Assembly: GCA_049652985.1 (NCBI GenBank)
Contig: JBASFK010000004.1
Span: 248,001-312,000 of the forward strand
From: UBA7657 sp049652985
Lineage (GTDB): Bacteria; Pseudomonadota; Alphaproteobacteria; Micavibrionales; Micavibrionaceae
DNA: 64,000 nucleotides
Direction: 5' to 3'
Below are positions 28,055-35,195 of the stretch, piece after piece. A program made the translations under genes and the position numbers. The notes below the pieces were generated by a model. That model was not told the DNA's origin. It searched no databases and worked only from the letters and a program-made list of their open reading frames with translations. Position 1 is the first letter of the stretch. Every line of letters begins with the position of its first letter.

Positions 28055-28654
28055 CTAAACGCTCCGAATCCATGGAAACGAGTCGTATTCTTCATATTCT
28101 TCAAGTGTCCGTGGATTTTGACGAATAAATTGATTTAGAGACCGCTGCATCTTCTCGTTACGCTGTTCGTCAAAAATTGCCTCTAAAAGTGGATCGTAGA
28201 TAGTAAGACGCGCAGGACAATTTTGGACTACATCATTCACTGTAAATTCAGTATTTTTCAATTCACTGATGTCTGTGGCAATTTTAGCATCGCGTTCCAT
28301 CAGCTCATGAAGATGAAAGGCAATATACAGCTTCATACTTTTATAAAGCTTTTTGTTGGATTTTTTACACCCATTATTTGCCAACTGAACAAGTTTAATG
28401 GAAGATTTTTTATCATAATCTGAGAATTCTTGACGAGTTACATAGCGACCTGTAGTTACAATTAGCTGGTGCAGGGACTGGGTGTAATCTGCTACTTGTT
28501 TATCAGAGAGTTTACGGATGGACTTCAGCGCATAATAAATTTCGCTGCCAAAGAAAGTTCTTACCATGCCATCGTCTAGAGTCTCGGGATTCCACACGTA
28601 GTGAATGGAATATTTGCGATTGAAGTAAATAGGTAGATTGGCCTTCATTTTCAT
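28055..28654 (-). CDS. hypothetical protein
   Basis: A 199-residue cytoplasmic protein I do not recognise, helical and charged, with an aromatic N-terminus (IYFNRKYSIHYVWNPETLDDG). AAGGA lies upstream of the ATG. It starts 12 bases after the small gene at 28667-28798 and ends before a strong terminator, so these two likely form one transcript. Its position beside the HUH gene suggests a plasmid-type accessory role, but that is inference. Confidence 0.65.
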   Translation of the reverse strand: MKMKANLPIYFNRKYSIHYVWNPETLDDGMVRTFFGSEIYYALKSIRKLSDKQVADYTQSLHQLIVTTGRYVTRQEFSDYDKKSSIKLVQLANNGCKKSNKKLYKSMKLYIAFHLHELMERDAKIATDISELKNTEFTVNDVVQNCPARLTIYDPLLEAIFDEQRNEKMQRSLNQFIRQNPRTLEEYEEYDSFPWIRSV

Positions 28655-28666
28655 TTTTTCCTTATT

Positions 28667-28798
28667 TTAATTAATTTTTGCAATCGCCTTATGCGTTTGC
28701 TTCATGTCCAAATCCAAACTTCCATAACCACATGCAAAATGGTTCTCTGGTATAAAGAGAATTGGTTTGAAGTGGGAAATGTGGTGTTGGGGGGACAT
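28667..28798 (-). CDS. small protein, 43 residues
   Basis: ATG at 28798 opens a 43-codon frame. Its upstream sequence (TAAGTG then AATAAATAGGTT and the start) closely matches that of the HUH gene at 27954, with the same spacing, which supports translation from this point. The product is His- and Pro-rich at the N-terminus and matches nothing I know. It leads into the 199-residue gene 12 bases downstream. Confidence 0.4.
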   Translation of the reverse strand: MSPQHHISHFKPILFIPENHFACGYGSLDLDMKQTHKAIAKIN

Positions 28799-28864
28799 GA
28801 ACCTATTTATTCACGCGGCACTTAATTTTTACGTTTTTTTACGTAATAATATGTCGTTCTTTAG

Positions 28865-28896
28865 ACTGATTATGATACTTTGTTATCATAATCAGT
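28865..28896. repeat. 13-6-13 palindrome upstream of a recombinase gene
   Basis: ACTGATTATGATA (28865-28877) and TATCATAATCAGT (28884-28896) are perfect inverted repeats separated by CTTTGT. No T run follows on either side. The layout of two 11-13-bp arms around a 6-8-bp spacer is that of a tyrosine-recombinase crossover site, and the next gene encodes such an enzyme. A regulatory hairpin or replication origin is the alternative. Confidence 0.55.
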
Positions 28897-29009
28897 GGTA
28901 TATAACCCATTGATTTATAATATAATTTTAGCTCATGTGTTGCGTTGACCTTATCCCAATACATTAGGAAATTGCCTGTACTTAACGTTTTCTAATGAAA
29001 GGACAGACA

Positions 29010-29597
29010 ATGGGACTAGGTAAGCAGGCCAAGATCTTATCGAGGCATCAGCAAGCGGCTTTAATTTCGTTTTTAACGACCACTAGACACGCCAAACGAA
29101 ACCAAGTGATTTTCCTGTTATCGATTAGAGCCGGTCTTAGAGCGAAAGAAATCGCGTTTATCACCTGGTCTATGGTTTCAGATGCCGAAGGCAATATATC
29201 CGATGTTATTAATCTTCGAAATTCCGCGTCTAAAGGTAATTCTGGCGGCATAATCTGGATGAACAGCGATTTAAGGCAGGCTCTAATTGAATACCGGGCT
29301 ACTCAAAACTTAATGAGTGGTAATGACAGGATCATTAAAACAGAACGCGGTGAAAACACATCAGCCCAAGTTATCGTGAATATGTTCAAGGGTTGGTACA
29401 AGAAACTGGGTTTCGAGGGGTGTTCATCACACAGCGGCCGTCGAACCTTCATTACAAACGCAGCTCGTAAAATATCGACGGTCGGTGGTTCGATTCGAGA
29501 TGTTCAAGTCCTAGCCAGACATTCATCCCTTCAAATGACCCAGAGATATATTGAATGTGATGTCGAAGCACAGAAAAAAGTGGTTCAGCTAATATAG
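29010..29597 (+). CDS. compact tyrosine recombinase
   Basis: A 195-residue protein that is essentially only the catalytic domain of a tyrosine recombinase. The full active set is present: R44 (AGLRAKEIAF), K75, H141-x-x-R144 (SHSGRRTF), H171 (LARHSSLQM) and Y180 (TQRYIE). The usual N-terminal core-binding domain is missing. I chose ATG 29010, six bases after AAAGGA, over ATG 28995. It differs strongly from the island integrase at 22551, so it likely serves another function, such as resolving or integrating the plasmid-like section with the HUH gene. Confidence 0.88.
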   Translation: MGLGKQAKILSRHQQAALISFLTTTRHAKRNQVIFLLSIRAGLRAKEIAFITWSMVSDAEGNISDVINLRNSASKGNSGGIIWMNSDLRQALIEYRATQNLMSGNDRIIKTERGENTSAQVIVNMFKGWYKKLGFEGCSSHSGRRTFITNAARKISTVGGSIRDVQVLARHSSLQMTQRYIECDVEAQKKVVQLI

Positions 29598-29640
29598 CAA
29601 AAAATTCATTATTATTCTGAATTTATGCTATAAATTCGAA

Positions 29641-30282
29641 ATGTCAGAACAACCGAAACTTCTACCATTAATTCAAAAGAAAATAGATGAAGAAAGACAA
29701 GTTCTACTTCAACTCATAACTTCTTGGATCATGCACTTTGCTAGTGGCAAGGGCACTATAAAAACTTTCAGCGGGAAAACCTGTTCTTGGTCAGGCACAT
29801 TGTTCGAGGGGAGTTCACGAGACGTATTTTGGGGCAGATATATTGAACCATTTTTAGAAGATTGTACCGAACGTCTAATTGATTTGGTGGTGCAAGAATC
29901 TGACAGCAATAAACTCAATCTGAAATTGGAATTATATACCTTATCAAACCATATGCGTGGTTTGTTTGCCCGAATATACAATGAAATGGCTGAGGCTGAT
30001 CAACGGATGTTGGGTATGGGACATCCTAATCAAATAGACAGAAAAGACGTTACTCAGGAAATCATAAGCATGAACCACTATTTGGATCAGCACATTGTCA
30101 TGGCTCTTAATAAACATAAGTCACGCACTTCTTTGAAAACAAAATTTATTGAAAATTTTAAAGAGCAGGCTGTTCAAAAGCTCGTAGAATATTCGATCGT
30201 AGCAATTATTTCTATTTTAGGATGGATATTTGCAAGCGAACATATCGCGGCAATCATCAACTCTCTAAGAAATAACGGGTGA
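29641..30282 (+). CDS. C-terminally membrane-anchored hypothetical protein
   Basis: A 213-residue protein with helical cytoplasmic sequence and one hydrophobic helix near the C-terminus (about residues 186-208, VEYSIVAIISILGWIF). No family is recognised and no good ribosome site is seen. It ends nine bases before the zinc-ribbon gene, suggesting a two-gene unit, possibly a membrane effector with a soluble partner. Confidence 0.6.
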   Translation: MSEQPKLLPLIQKKIDEERQVLLQLITSWIMHFASGKGTIKTFSGKTCSWSGTLFEGSSRDVFWGRYIEPFLEDCTERLIDLVVQESDSNKLNLKLELYTLSNHMRGLFARIYNEMAEADQRMLGMGHPNQIDRKDVTQEIISMNHYLDQHIVMALNKHKSRTSLKTKFIENFKEQAVQKLVEYSIVAIISILGWIFASEHIAAIINSLRNNG

Positions 30283-30291
30283 CAGAAGAAA

Positions 30292-31107
30292 ATGAATTCA
30301 AAAGTTGATTTTAAAGCTCGCGCAAAGCAGCATCTTGCTGCTGCAAAAGAAGAATTATCGTCAGGAGATGAAAGACGTTTAAAATATGCGGCTCTTGAAA
30401 TTCGTATGGCAATGGAAGCCGTAACTTACGAACGTGCTCAGGCATATATCAAGGATATCCCGCCAGAAGTTTATGAAACTTGGCAACCTAAAAAACTGAT
30501 GTTGTTTCTACTTGAGGCCGATCCTTATGCAGACCAATCTTCAACACTTTCAGTAGGAATAGAAAAAGAATATGGAGTCGAAGCCAAGGAAATGAAAACC
30601 CTTGGCACTGAGCATATTTTGTCGTTGGCAGAAATAAAAAAGAATTATGATGCGATTGGTAGCTATCTTCATATGCCAACGTATAAACAACTTCAGGAGG
30701 CTAAACAAAACCTTTCAAGTCTCAAAGATAGATGTGAAAAAATAATTGAAAAACTAGAGAAAGTTATCAATTCCAAAATTCATAACATAAAATTTACAGT
30801 TTTTTCCGAAGTACATTGTGTTCGATGTGAGCATCTGATTAAAAAGAATATAGCTCATCTAAAAAAGCTTGATACAATCGAAGCCAAATGTTTGGGATGT
30901 GGTGCAACTTATTTGGTTGAGAACGCAGACAACGATCAAATTAAATGGAAACCAAAAAAATCTTTATTTAATTGCATTAACAAAGAATGTAACGAAGAAA
31001 ATTCAATTTGGAACGATGAGTTAAAGCCTGGCACAATTATTCAATGTAAAGCGTGCAATGCTAATAACGAAATTGCATTGTCTGTTGTTTTAAGAAGCAC
31101 AGTATAA
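30292..31107 (+). CDS. helical protein with two C-terminal zinc ribbons
   Basis: A 271-residue protein. Residues 1-165 are helical and resemble HEPN-type or DUF4145-like sequences (YAALEIRMAMEAVTYERA and YDAIGSYLHMPT), but the Arg of the HEPN catalytic motif is not evident. Residues 176-203 carry C176xxC179 and C200xxC203, and a second set, CxxxxC then CxxC, follows near residues 226-252. These look like two zinc ribbons able to bind nucleic acid or protein. It is probably co-transcribed with the membrane-anchored gene nine bases upstream. The function is unknown. Confidence 0.6.
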   Translation: MNSKVDFKARAKQHLAAAKEELSSGDERRLKYAALEIRMAMEAVTYERAQAYIKDIPPEVYETWQPKKLMLFLLEADPYADQSSTLSVGIEKEYGVEAKEMKTLGTEHILSLAEIKKNYDAIGSYLHMPTYKQLQEAKQNLSSLKDRCEKIIEKLEKVINSKIHNIKFTVFSEVHCVRCEHLIKKNIAHLKKLDTIEAKCLGCGATYLVENADNDQIKWKPKKSLFNCINKECNEENSIWNDELKPGTIIQCKACNANNEIALSVVLRSTV

Positions 31108-31135
31108 AGCCATAAAAATTAGATACCGCGAATAT

Positions 31136-31873
31136 CTAATGCAACATCTTGTATTGAAGATAAGCTCGAAAATCAGGCATAGGCTTGTTATTAGCAAAAA
31201 ATATCAGTCCGATATCAAACGAAAAAATATTTTTATATCTGTTATTGGCTATGTCTGAGTATTCGATTGTCAGTTTTAAGCTGGGAATAGGGCAGTCCAA
31301 ATTCTTTGAAAGCACTGCAAAATTTATATAAAAATAATTTGAAACAAGCCAAGTATAAGCTGCAGGTACAGGTATCTTAAGGCCAGTTTGTTCGATGGAA
31401 GCTGGAAGCAGATAATCTTCGCTCCGCTCTAAGCTTGGGTTCAAATTAACTAATGCTTCGGATTTATCGCCATCTTTAAATTCTAAAAAACTGTCTAATT
31501 TTTTTATTGTGACCCTTGTCTCATTTTCTTGATTCAACTGGTTCAATTTTTGAATGAATGTGTCGAAATCAAAATCCCAAGTTAACTGTATATCTTTGGC
31601 AGCTCCATTTCCCAGATTAAATAACGATATTTCTAAATCAGGCGATTTTAGCTCTTCCAGTTCTTCGTTTTTTGAGTCGTTTAATACCCAATCACAAAAA
31701 ATAGCGGACTGAAAGTAACCACTGAAAACTTGTTTGATGGGTACAATGTCAGGCTTATAGCTATGCTTCCTTTGCCTGTGCATTTCGAGCAGTGTTAACA
31801 AAGCAGCAATTGCTGCAAAAAAAGTCGCCCAATCAGCAACAAATGACGATAAATTTTCGAATGAAATAGGCAT
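31136..31873 (-). CDS. hypothetical protein with N-terminal membrane helix
   Basis: A 245-residue protein. One hydrophobic helix (about residues 10-28, VADWATFFAAIAALLTLLE) is followed by a beta-rich domain with repeated charged turns. No family is recognised. It is convergent with the zinc-ribbon gene and divergent from the barstar-like gene. Confidence 0.6.
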   Translation of the reverse strand: MPISFENLSSFVADWATFFAAIAALLTLLEMHRQRKHSYKPDIVPIKQVFSGYFQSAIFCDWVLNDSKNEELEELKSPDLEISLFNLGNGAAKDIQLTWDFDFDTFIQKLNQLNQENETRVTIKKLDSFLEFKDGDKSEALVNLNPSLERSEDYLLPASIEQTGLKIPVPAAYTWLVSNYFYINFAVLSKNLDCPIPSLKLTIEYSDIANNRYKNIFSFDIGLIFFANNKPMPDFRAYLQYKMLH

Positions 31874-31931
31874 TTAAAGATGATACTTTTTATAGGGTAA
31901 GCTATCCATTCAAATTTTCTGGCAGGATAAG

Positions 31932-32010
31932 CTGCAAACTTACTACAAACAAAAATATTATGATTATAAATCAAATAATTAGACGCATAAGGACTATTGA
32001 GTGGGAATAA
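31932..32010 (+). repeat. second attachment site: arms plus guaA core copy
   Basis: CTGCAAAC (31932-31939) and CTACAAAC (31943-31950) are 11 bp apart. After a 40-bp gap comes the core copy GGACTATTGAGTGGGAATAA (31991-32010), which matches the guaA end at 18 of 20 positions. Over 79 bp it is about three quarters identical, by hand count, to the third site at 32369-32447, with no length difference. Confidence 0.8.
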
Positions 32011-32013
32011 ACG

Positions 32014-32358
32014 ATGGAAATCAAAATTATTAATATAAAAACAGATGAAATAAAAGATTGGGATAGCTTCCATGCTGTATTTCAAAAGGCATTTGGATTT
32101 CCTGATTTTTACGGACGTAATATGAATGCATGGATTGATTGTATGTCTTATCTTGATGAATCGGATAATGAGATGACCAACATAACAGTTAAATCAGGCG
32201 GCATAATTATATTGAATATAGAAAACTCTGCGGAATTCAAAAAACGCTGCGCAGAGCAATATGAAGCATTGATAGAATGCTCTGCATTTGTAAATTATAG
32301 ACGCATTGAAGCCGGGGAGACCCCCGTTCTTTCTCTAATTTTTTCTGGACATTATTAA
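32014..32358 (+). CDS. barstar family protein
   Basis: A 114-residue homologue of barstar, the inhibitor of barnase-type ribonucleases. The signature FGFPDFYGRNMNAWIDCM, with FY and N in the contact helix, lies at residues 27-44, and the C-terminal strand closes the fold. No barnase-like RNase is encoded next to it, so it is an orphan immunity gene. It is the only gene between the second and third attachment sites. The GGGAATA of the core copy lies just before its ATG and may act as ribosome site. Confidence 0.88.
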   Translation: MEIKIINIKTDEIKDWDSFHAVFQKAFGFPDFYGRNMNAWIDCMSYLDESDNEMTNITVKSGGIIILNIENSAEFKKRCAEQYEALIECSAFVNYRRIEAGETPVLSLIFSGHY

Positions 32359-32368
32359 AGCAATCCAA

Positions 32369-32447
32369 CTGTAAACTTACTACAAACAAAAATTTTTTGA
32401 AGTTAGATCAAATGTTTATAAGTGCAGAGACGATTGAGTGGGAGTGA
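32369..32447 (+). repeat. third attachment site: arms plus guaA core copy
   Basis: CTGTAAAC (32369-32376) and CTACAAAC (32380-32387), 11 bp apart, then a 40-bp gap and the core AGACGATTGAGTGGGAGTGA (32428-32447). Fifteen bases, GACGATTGAGTGGGA, are identical to the guaA end. The geometry matches the site at 31932 exactly. Confidence 0.8.
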
Positions 32448-32451
32448 TGAA

Positions 32452-33060
32452 ATGCAGAATGTTGATGTGAATCAAATTGCAATTTCTATTGCAGATAAAA
32501 TCACATCAGAGCTGGATGTAAGAATTGCCTTAATTGGTGTTTTTGGTGTTGCTGTTGGTGCTTTAATTCCCGGAATTTTATCTCTTTTTGAGAAAAAAAT
32601 TGGATACGCTAATGATTACTACAAAAGCATTGTCCAGCGCCGTATTGCTGCCTATGAAGAATTGGAAAATTTAATAATCGCTTTGAAAACATCCGTAATC
32701 GACACAGATAATAAGCCATATCATCTATTATTCGCTCAAGAGGATGAAGGTAAGGCAGTTTATTTCAGAACTCAAAGTATTATGCGCCAATCTCTCTGGC
32801 TTAGTAATAAGGCTTTAAGAAAATTAATATCTTTTGGTGACCGCATGTTTAATGCTGACCGGAAAGATATGGTTGCGTTTGCAAAAGAACATTACAAGGA
32901 GATTGCAGATTGGCGCCATGAGATTGAAAAAATTCTTGCCGCTGATATGTTAGAGCTTCACAACGTTAAAAAATTTCTGAAACAAAAAAATAAGGGCAAT
33001 TCAAAATATCGTGCTCTTCATATAAAAAGCTCTAAACAAGAGTTAGAAAGTTTAGAATAA
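32452..33060 (+). CDS. membrane-anchored hypothetical protein
   Basis: A 202-residue protein with one hydrophobic helix (about residues 22-43, IALIGVFGVAVGALIPGIL) followed by a helical cytoplasmic domain. It is not recognised. ATG 32452 follows GGAG at 32441-32444, which is part of the third core copy. A GTG at 32422 inside the attachment site is in frame but unlikely. The gene is AT-rich like the island although it lies beyond the last visible core copy; GC-rich core sequence begins right after its stop. Confidence 0.65.
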   Translation: MQNVDVNQIAISIADKITSELDVRIALIGVFGVAVGALIPGILSLFEKKIGYANDYYKSIVQRRIAAYEELENLIIALKTSVIDTDNKPYHLLFAQEDEGKAVYFRTQSIMRQSLWLSNKALRKLISFGDRMFNADRKDMVAFAKEHYKEIADWRHEIEKILAADMLELHNVKKFLKQKNKGNSKYRALHIKSSKQELESLE

Positions 33061-33064
33061 TCTC

Positions 33065-33631
33065 ATGTCCCTCAAAGCAAAATGGCAGGATTGGTTCGAT
33101 AAGACGGTCGAGGAGTGCCTCGTCCAGAGCGAGGGCGAGCGTATCCGCGCGCAGGGAATCATCCGCGGCAAAAATCCCGACTTCACCGTCCAGTATAAAA
33201 TCACGATGAACGATCAATGGGTGTTCCGCGAGGCGGAAATCCAGAGCAAGGACGCGGACGACAAGGGCAAGCAGATTTTCCTCAGCTCCGACGGCAACGG
33301 CAGATGGACCGATTACAAGAACCAGCGCATCGAGGGGCTGGAAGAAGCGCGCGACATCGATTTCATCCTGACGCCCTTGACCAACACCCTGCCGATCAAG
33401 CGCCTTCACCTGACACGCGGCGAGAGTGCCGACATCACCATCGCCAGCATTTCATTTCCCGCGCTTGAAGTGACACCTGACACGCAGCGCTACACCTGCA
33501 TCGAGCCTGGCAGGCTGTACCGTTTTGAGTCACTGTCCTCGGATTTCACGCAGGATATCGAGTTCGACGAGGGCGGCCTCGTTTCCAATTACCCGCAGAT
33601 GTTCAAGCGAGTGAAATTGGGCAGGGATTAA
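33065..33631 (+). CDS. putative glycolipid-binding domain protein (DUF1089 type)
   Basis: A 188-residue protein of the putative glycolipid-binding family. Family blocks seen are DGNGRWTDYKNQRIEGL, DIDFILTPLTNTLPIKRL, QRYTCIEPGRLYRFES and GGLVSNYPQMFKRV. GC-rich and typical of the core genome. Its ATG lies four bases after the stop of the last AT-rich gene and no ribosome site of its own is visible, so island insertion or a deletion may have removed its native upstream region. Confidence 0.85.
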   Translation: MSLKAKWQDWFDKTVEECLVQSEGERIRAQGIIRGKNPDFTVQYKITMNDQWVFREAEIQSKDADDKGKQIFLSSDGNGRWTDYKNQRIEGLEEARDIDFILTPLTNTLPIKRLHLTRGESADITIASISFPALEVTPDTQRYTCIEPGRLYRFESLSSDFTQDIEFDEGGLVSNYPQMFKRVKLGRD

Positions 33632-33987
33632 ATTTCCTCGTTCACCACGCCGCCGGCATGAGCCTCGGCAAGGAAAAAATCGAAAACATATTGTTCGCCT
33701 TCGGCCGGGAATTTTCCCGCCGCGTTTTCGTAGCTTTCAAGCTCGCGCGCTTCATGGCCTTTTCCGAATTCCTCGGCCTGCGCCTGCGCGAGGATGAGAA
33801 TGCCTTCCGTGCTCATCAGCGGCACGGGATAGGGCACGCTCCCGCCACGCACACCGTCATTGGCCTGCTCTGAATCGGCAAGCCAGTGCGCAAACCTGAA
33901 ATCATCCTCCTCTATCCCGTCGCGGTGCTTTCGCGCGCGCATGCGGGGCAGGCTGACCGGGTTTAATGCCGGGATCATATCGGGCAC
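33628..33987 (-). CDS. hypothetical protein
   Basis: A 119-residue protein that I do not recognise. I chose the GTG at 33987 because AAGGAG lies seven bases upstream; the frame is open to 34023. The product is acidic at its C-terminal half, without signal or membrane helix. It overlaps the glycolipid-binding gene tail to tail by four bases. Confidence 0.55.
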   Translation of the reverse strand: MPDMIPALNPVSLPRMRARKHRDGIEEDDFRFAHWLADSEQANDGVRGGSVPYPVPLMSTEGILILAQAQAEEFGKGHEARELESYENAAGKFPAEGEQYVFDFFLAEAHAGGVVNEEI

Positions 33988-34140
33988 GGTTAGTCTCCTT
34001 ATGACAGCTATACGTTCCGCCAACGCCGCACCTACGGGGAAGTTCGGTAATTTATCTAAAATTATTGCCGTATTATCCTTTTATTATTGTCATAATTCTT
34101 AAAATGTTAAGCCGTGTCGATTAGGCTGGAAGGAGTGGTT

Positions 34141-34203
34141 TTGCACGTAAATCCTGCGTGGAACCATGGTCTCTGCCGGTCTCGCAAGGCAGTGAAGCGA
34201 TAA
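34141..34203 (+). CDS. possible 20-residue leader peptide
   Basis: A TTG at 34141, five bases after AAGGAG, opens a 20-codon frame ending at 34203, with a basic end (CRSRKAVKR). It lies in a roughly 110-base leader of the downstream acyltransferase gene that can form several stems, for example CTGCC (34172-34176) with GGCAG (34188-34192). It may be a translation-sensing leader or chance. I recognise no leader class. Confidence 0.25.
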   Translation: MHVNPAWNHGLCRSRKAVKR

Positions 34204-34239
34204 ACCGACAGACTGCGCCCTGAAAGGAGGGGCCTGATC

Positions 34240-35112
34240 ATGATGGAAGAGCAAAAAGAAATGCTGAAGGCGGCGCTTGGCGCCATGAAGCAGCAATCAT
34301 TCCTGAGCGCCTACCGCAAGACGTTCAGCCTGTTCCGCGCCGACACCGACGCCTGGAAGGAACATGTATTCCGCCTGCGTTACGACGTGTATTGCGAGGA
34401 AAATCTTTTCATCAACCCGGACTCGCACCCGGACAAACTCGAAAGTGATTCCTATGACGACCGCGCCGAGCACTACGTTCTTCTGCACCGCCCGACCGCC
34501 AAGGCTGTGGGCACGCTCCGCATCGTGCTGCCCAATGACGAGCAGCCCGGCCAGAGCTTCGCTGCGCAGGAAGTCTGCGATCATCAACTGCTGAAGCAGG
34601 ATTCACGGGCCCTGACGCTGTGCGAAATTTCCCGCTTCTGCATGTCCAAAAACTTCCGCAAGCGCGAGCTCGACGGCTTTCTGCTGCCCGCATACTACGA
34701 CCAGGACATGGTCGAGACGAAAAAGAACGGCCATGTGAAACTCATACGCAGGAAAATCCCTTATGCGCCGCTGGCCCTGCTGGCGGGCGCGTTTGAATCG
34801 GCGCTGAACGCGCGCATTACCGACTGCGTCTGGATGGTCGAGCCGCGCCAGCTCTGGAGCCTGAAAAAAATAGGGCTGAACTACCGCGTCCTTGGCCCTC
34901 ATATCGACCATCATGGCGGCCTGCAGCCCGTGATCTTCAATATCAAGAACGTGCTGGACAGCATGCACACCCAGAAACCCCATTGCTGGGAGATCGTCTC
35001 GGACGAGGGCCGCCTCCAGAAACTGGCCGACGAACTGGTCCAGAATGACTGGCAGGACGCGCTTATCGACGATTCCGCCAGGAGCCAGACCGCGGACCGG
35101 ACGGTACTCTAA
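34240..35112 (+). CDS. PEP-CTERM/exosortase-associated acyltransferase family protein
   Basis: A 290-residue member of the N-acyltransferase family distantly related to LuxI autoinducer synthases and found with PEP-CTERM/exosortase systems. Typical parts are FRLRYDVYCEENLFI, GTLRIVLPN, CEISRFCMSKNFR and VEPRQLWSLKKIGLNYRVLGP. The substrate is not known. AAAGGAGGGG precedes the ATG. There is no exosortase or luxR partner nearby. The long structured leader suggests post-transcriptional control. Confidence 0.8.
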   Translation: MMEEQKEMLKAALGAMKQQSFLSAYRKTFSLFRADTDAWKEHVFRLRYDVYCEENLFINPDSHPDKLESDSYDDRAEHYVLLHRPTAKAVGTLRIVLPNDEQPGQSFAAQEVCDHQLLKQDSRALTLCEISRFCMSKNFRKRELDGFLLPAYYDQDMVETKKNGHVKLIRRKIPYAPLALLAGAFESALNARITDCVWMVEPRQLWSLKKIGLNYRVLGPHIDHHGGLQPVIFNIKNVLDSMHTQKPHCWEIVSDEGRLQKLADELVQNDWQDALIDDSARSQTADRTVL

Positions 35113-35195
35113 AGCCCCTATAATTCTTTGCATTTCCGTGCCGGATATGTATAAATACGGCGCTTCCACAGCCTTTGAGCGGAGAATGCAAGGAT

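Larger units (their letters stand above)
22408..32447. mobile_element. AT-rich genomic island integrated at the 3' end of guaA
   Basis: The stretch from the guaA stop to about 33.06 kb is markedly AT-rich compared with both flanks and starts with a tyrosine recombinase gene. The guaA 3' sequence (22408-22427) is repeated at 31991-32010 (18 of 20 matches) and 32428-32447, with GACGATTGAGTGGGA identical in the first and last. Each copy has a nearby pair of CTRYAAAC words. The annotated span runs from the guaA core to the last recognisable copy. One more AT-rich gene follows (32452-33060) without a further copy. The guaA 3' end is a known integration site for such islands. Confidence 0.88.

Noticed and set aside
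28865..28896. Rho-independent terminator
   Set aside because: The stem is strong, but neither strand has a T run after it; a recombination or protein-binding site fits better, though this is not proven.
22428..33060. Complete prophage
   Set aside because: No capsid, portal, terminase or tail genes are seen; the region fits an integrative island or plasmid-derived element.
34240..35112. LuxI-type acyl-homoserine-lactone synthase
   Set aside because: The sequence shares the distant fold, but the blocks match the exosortase-associated acyltransferase family and no luxR gene is near.
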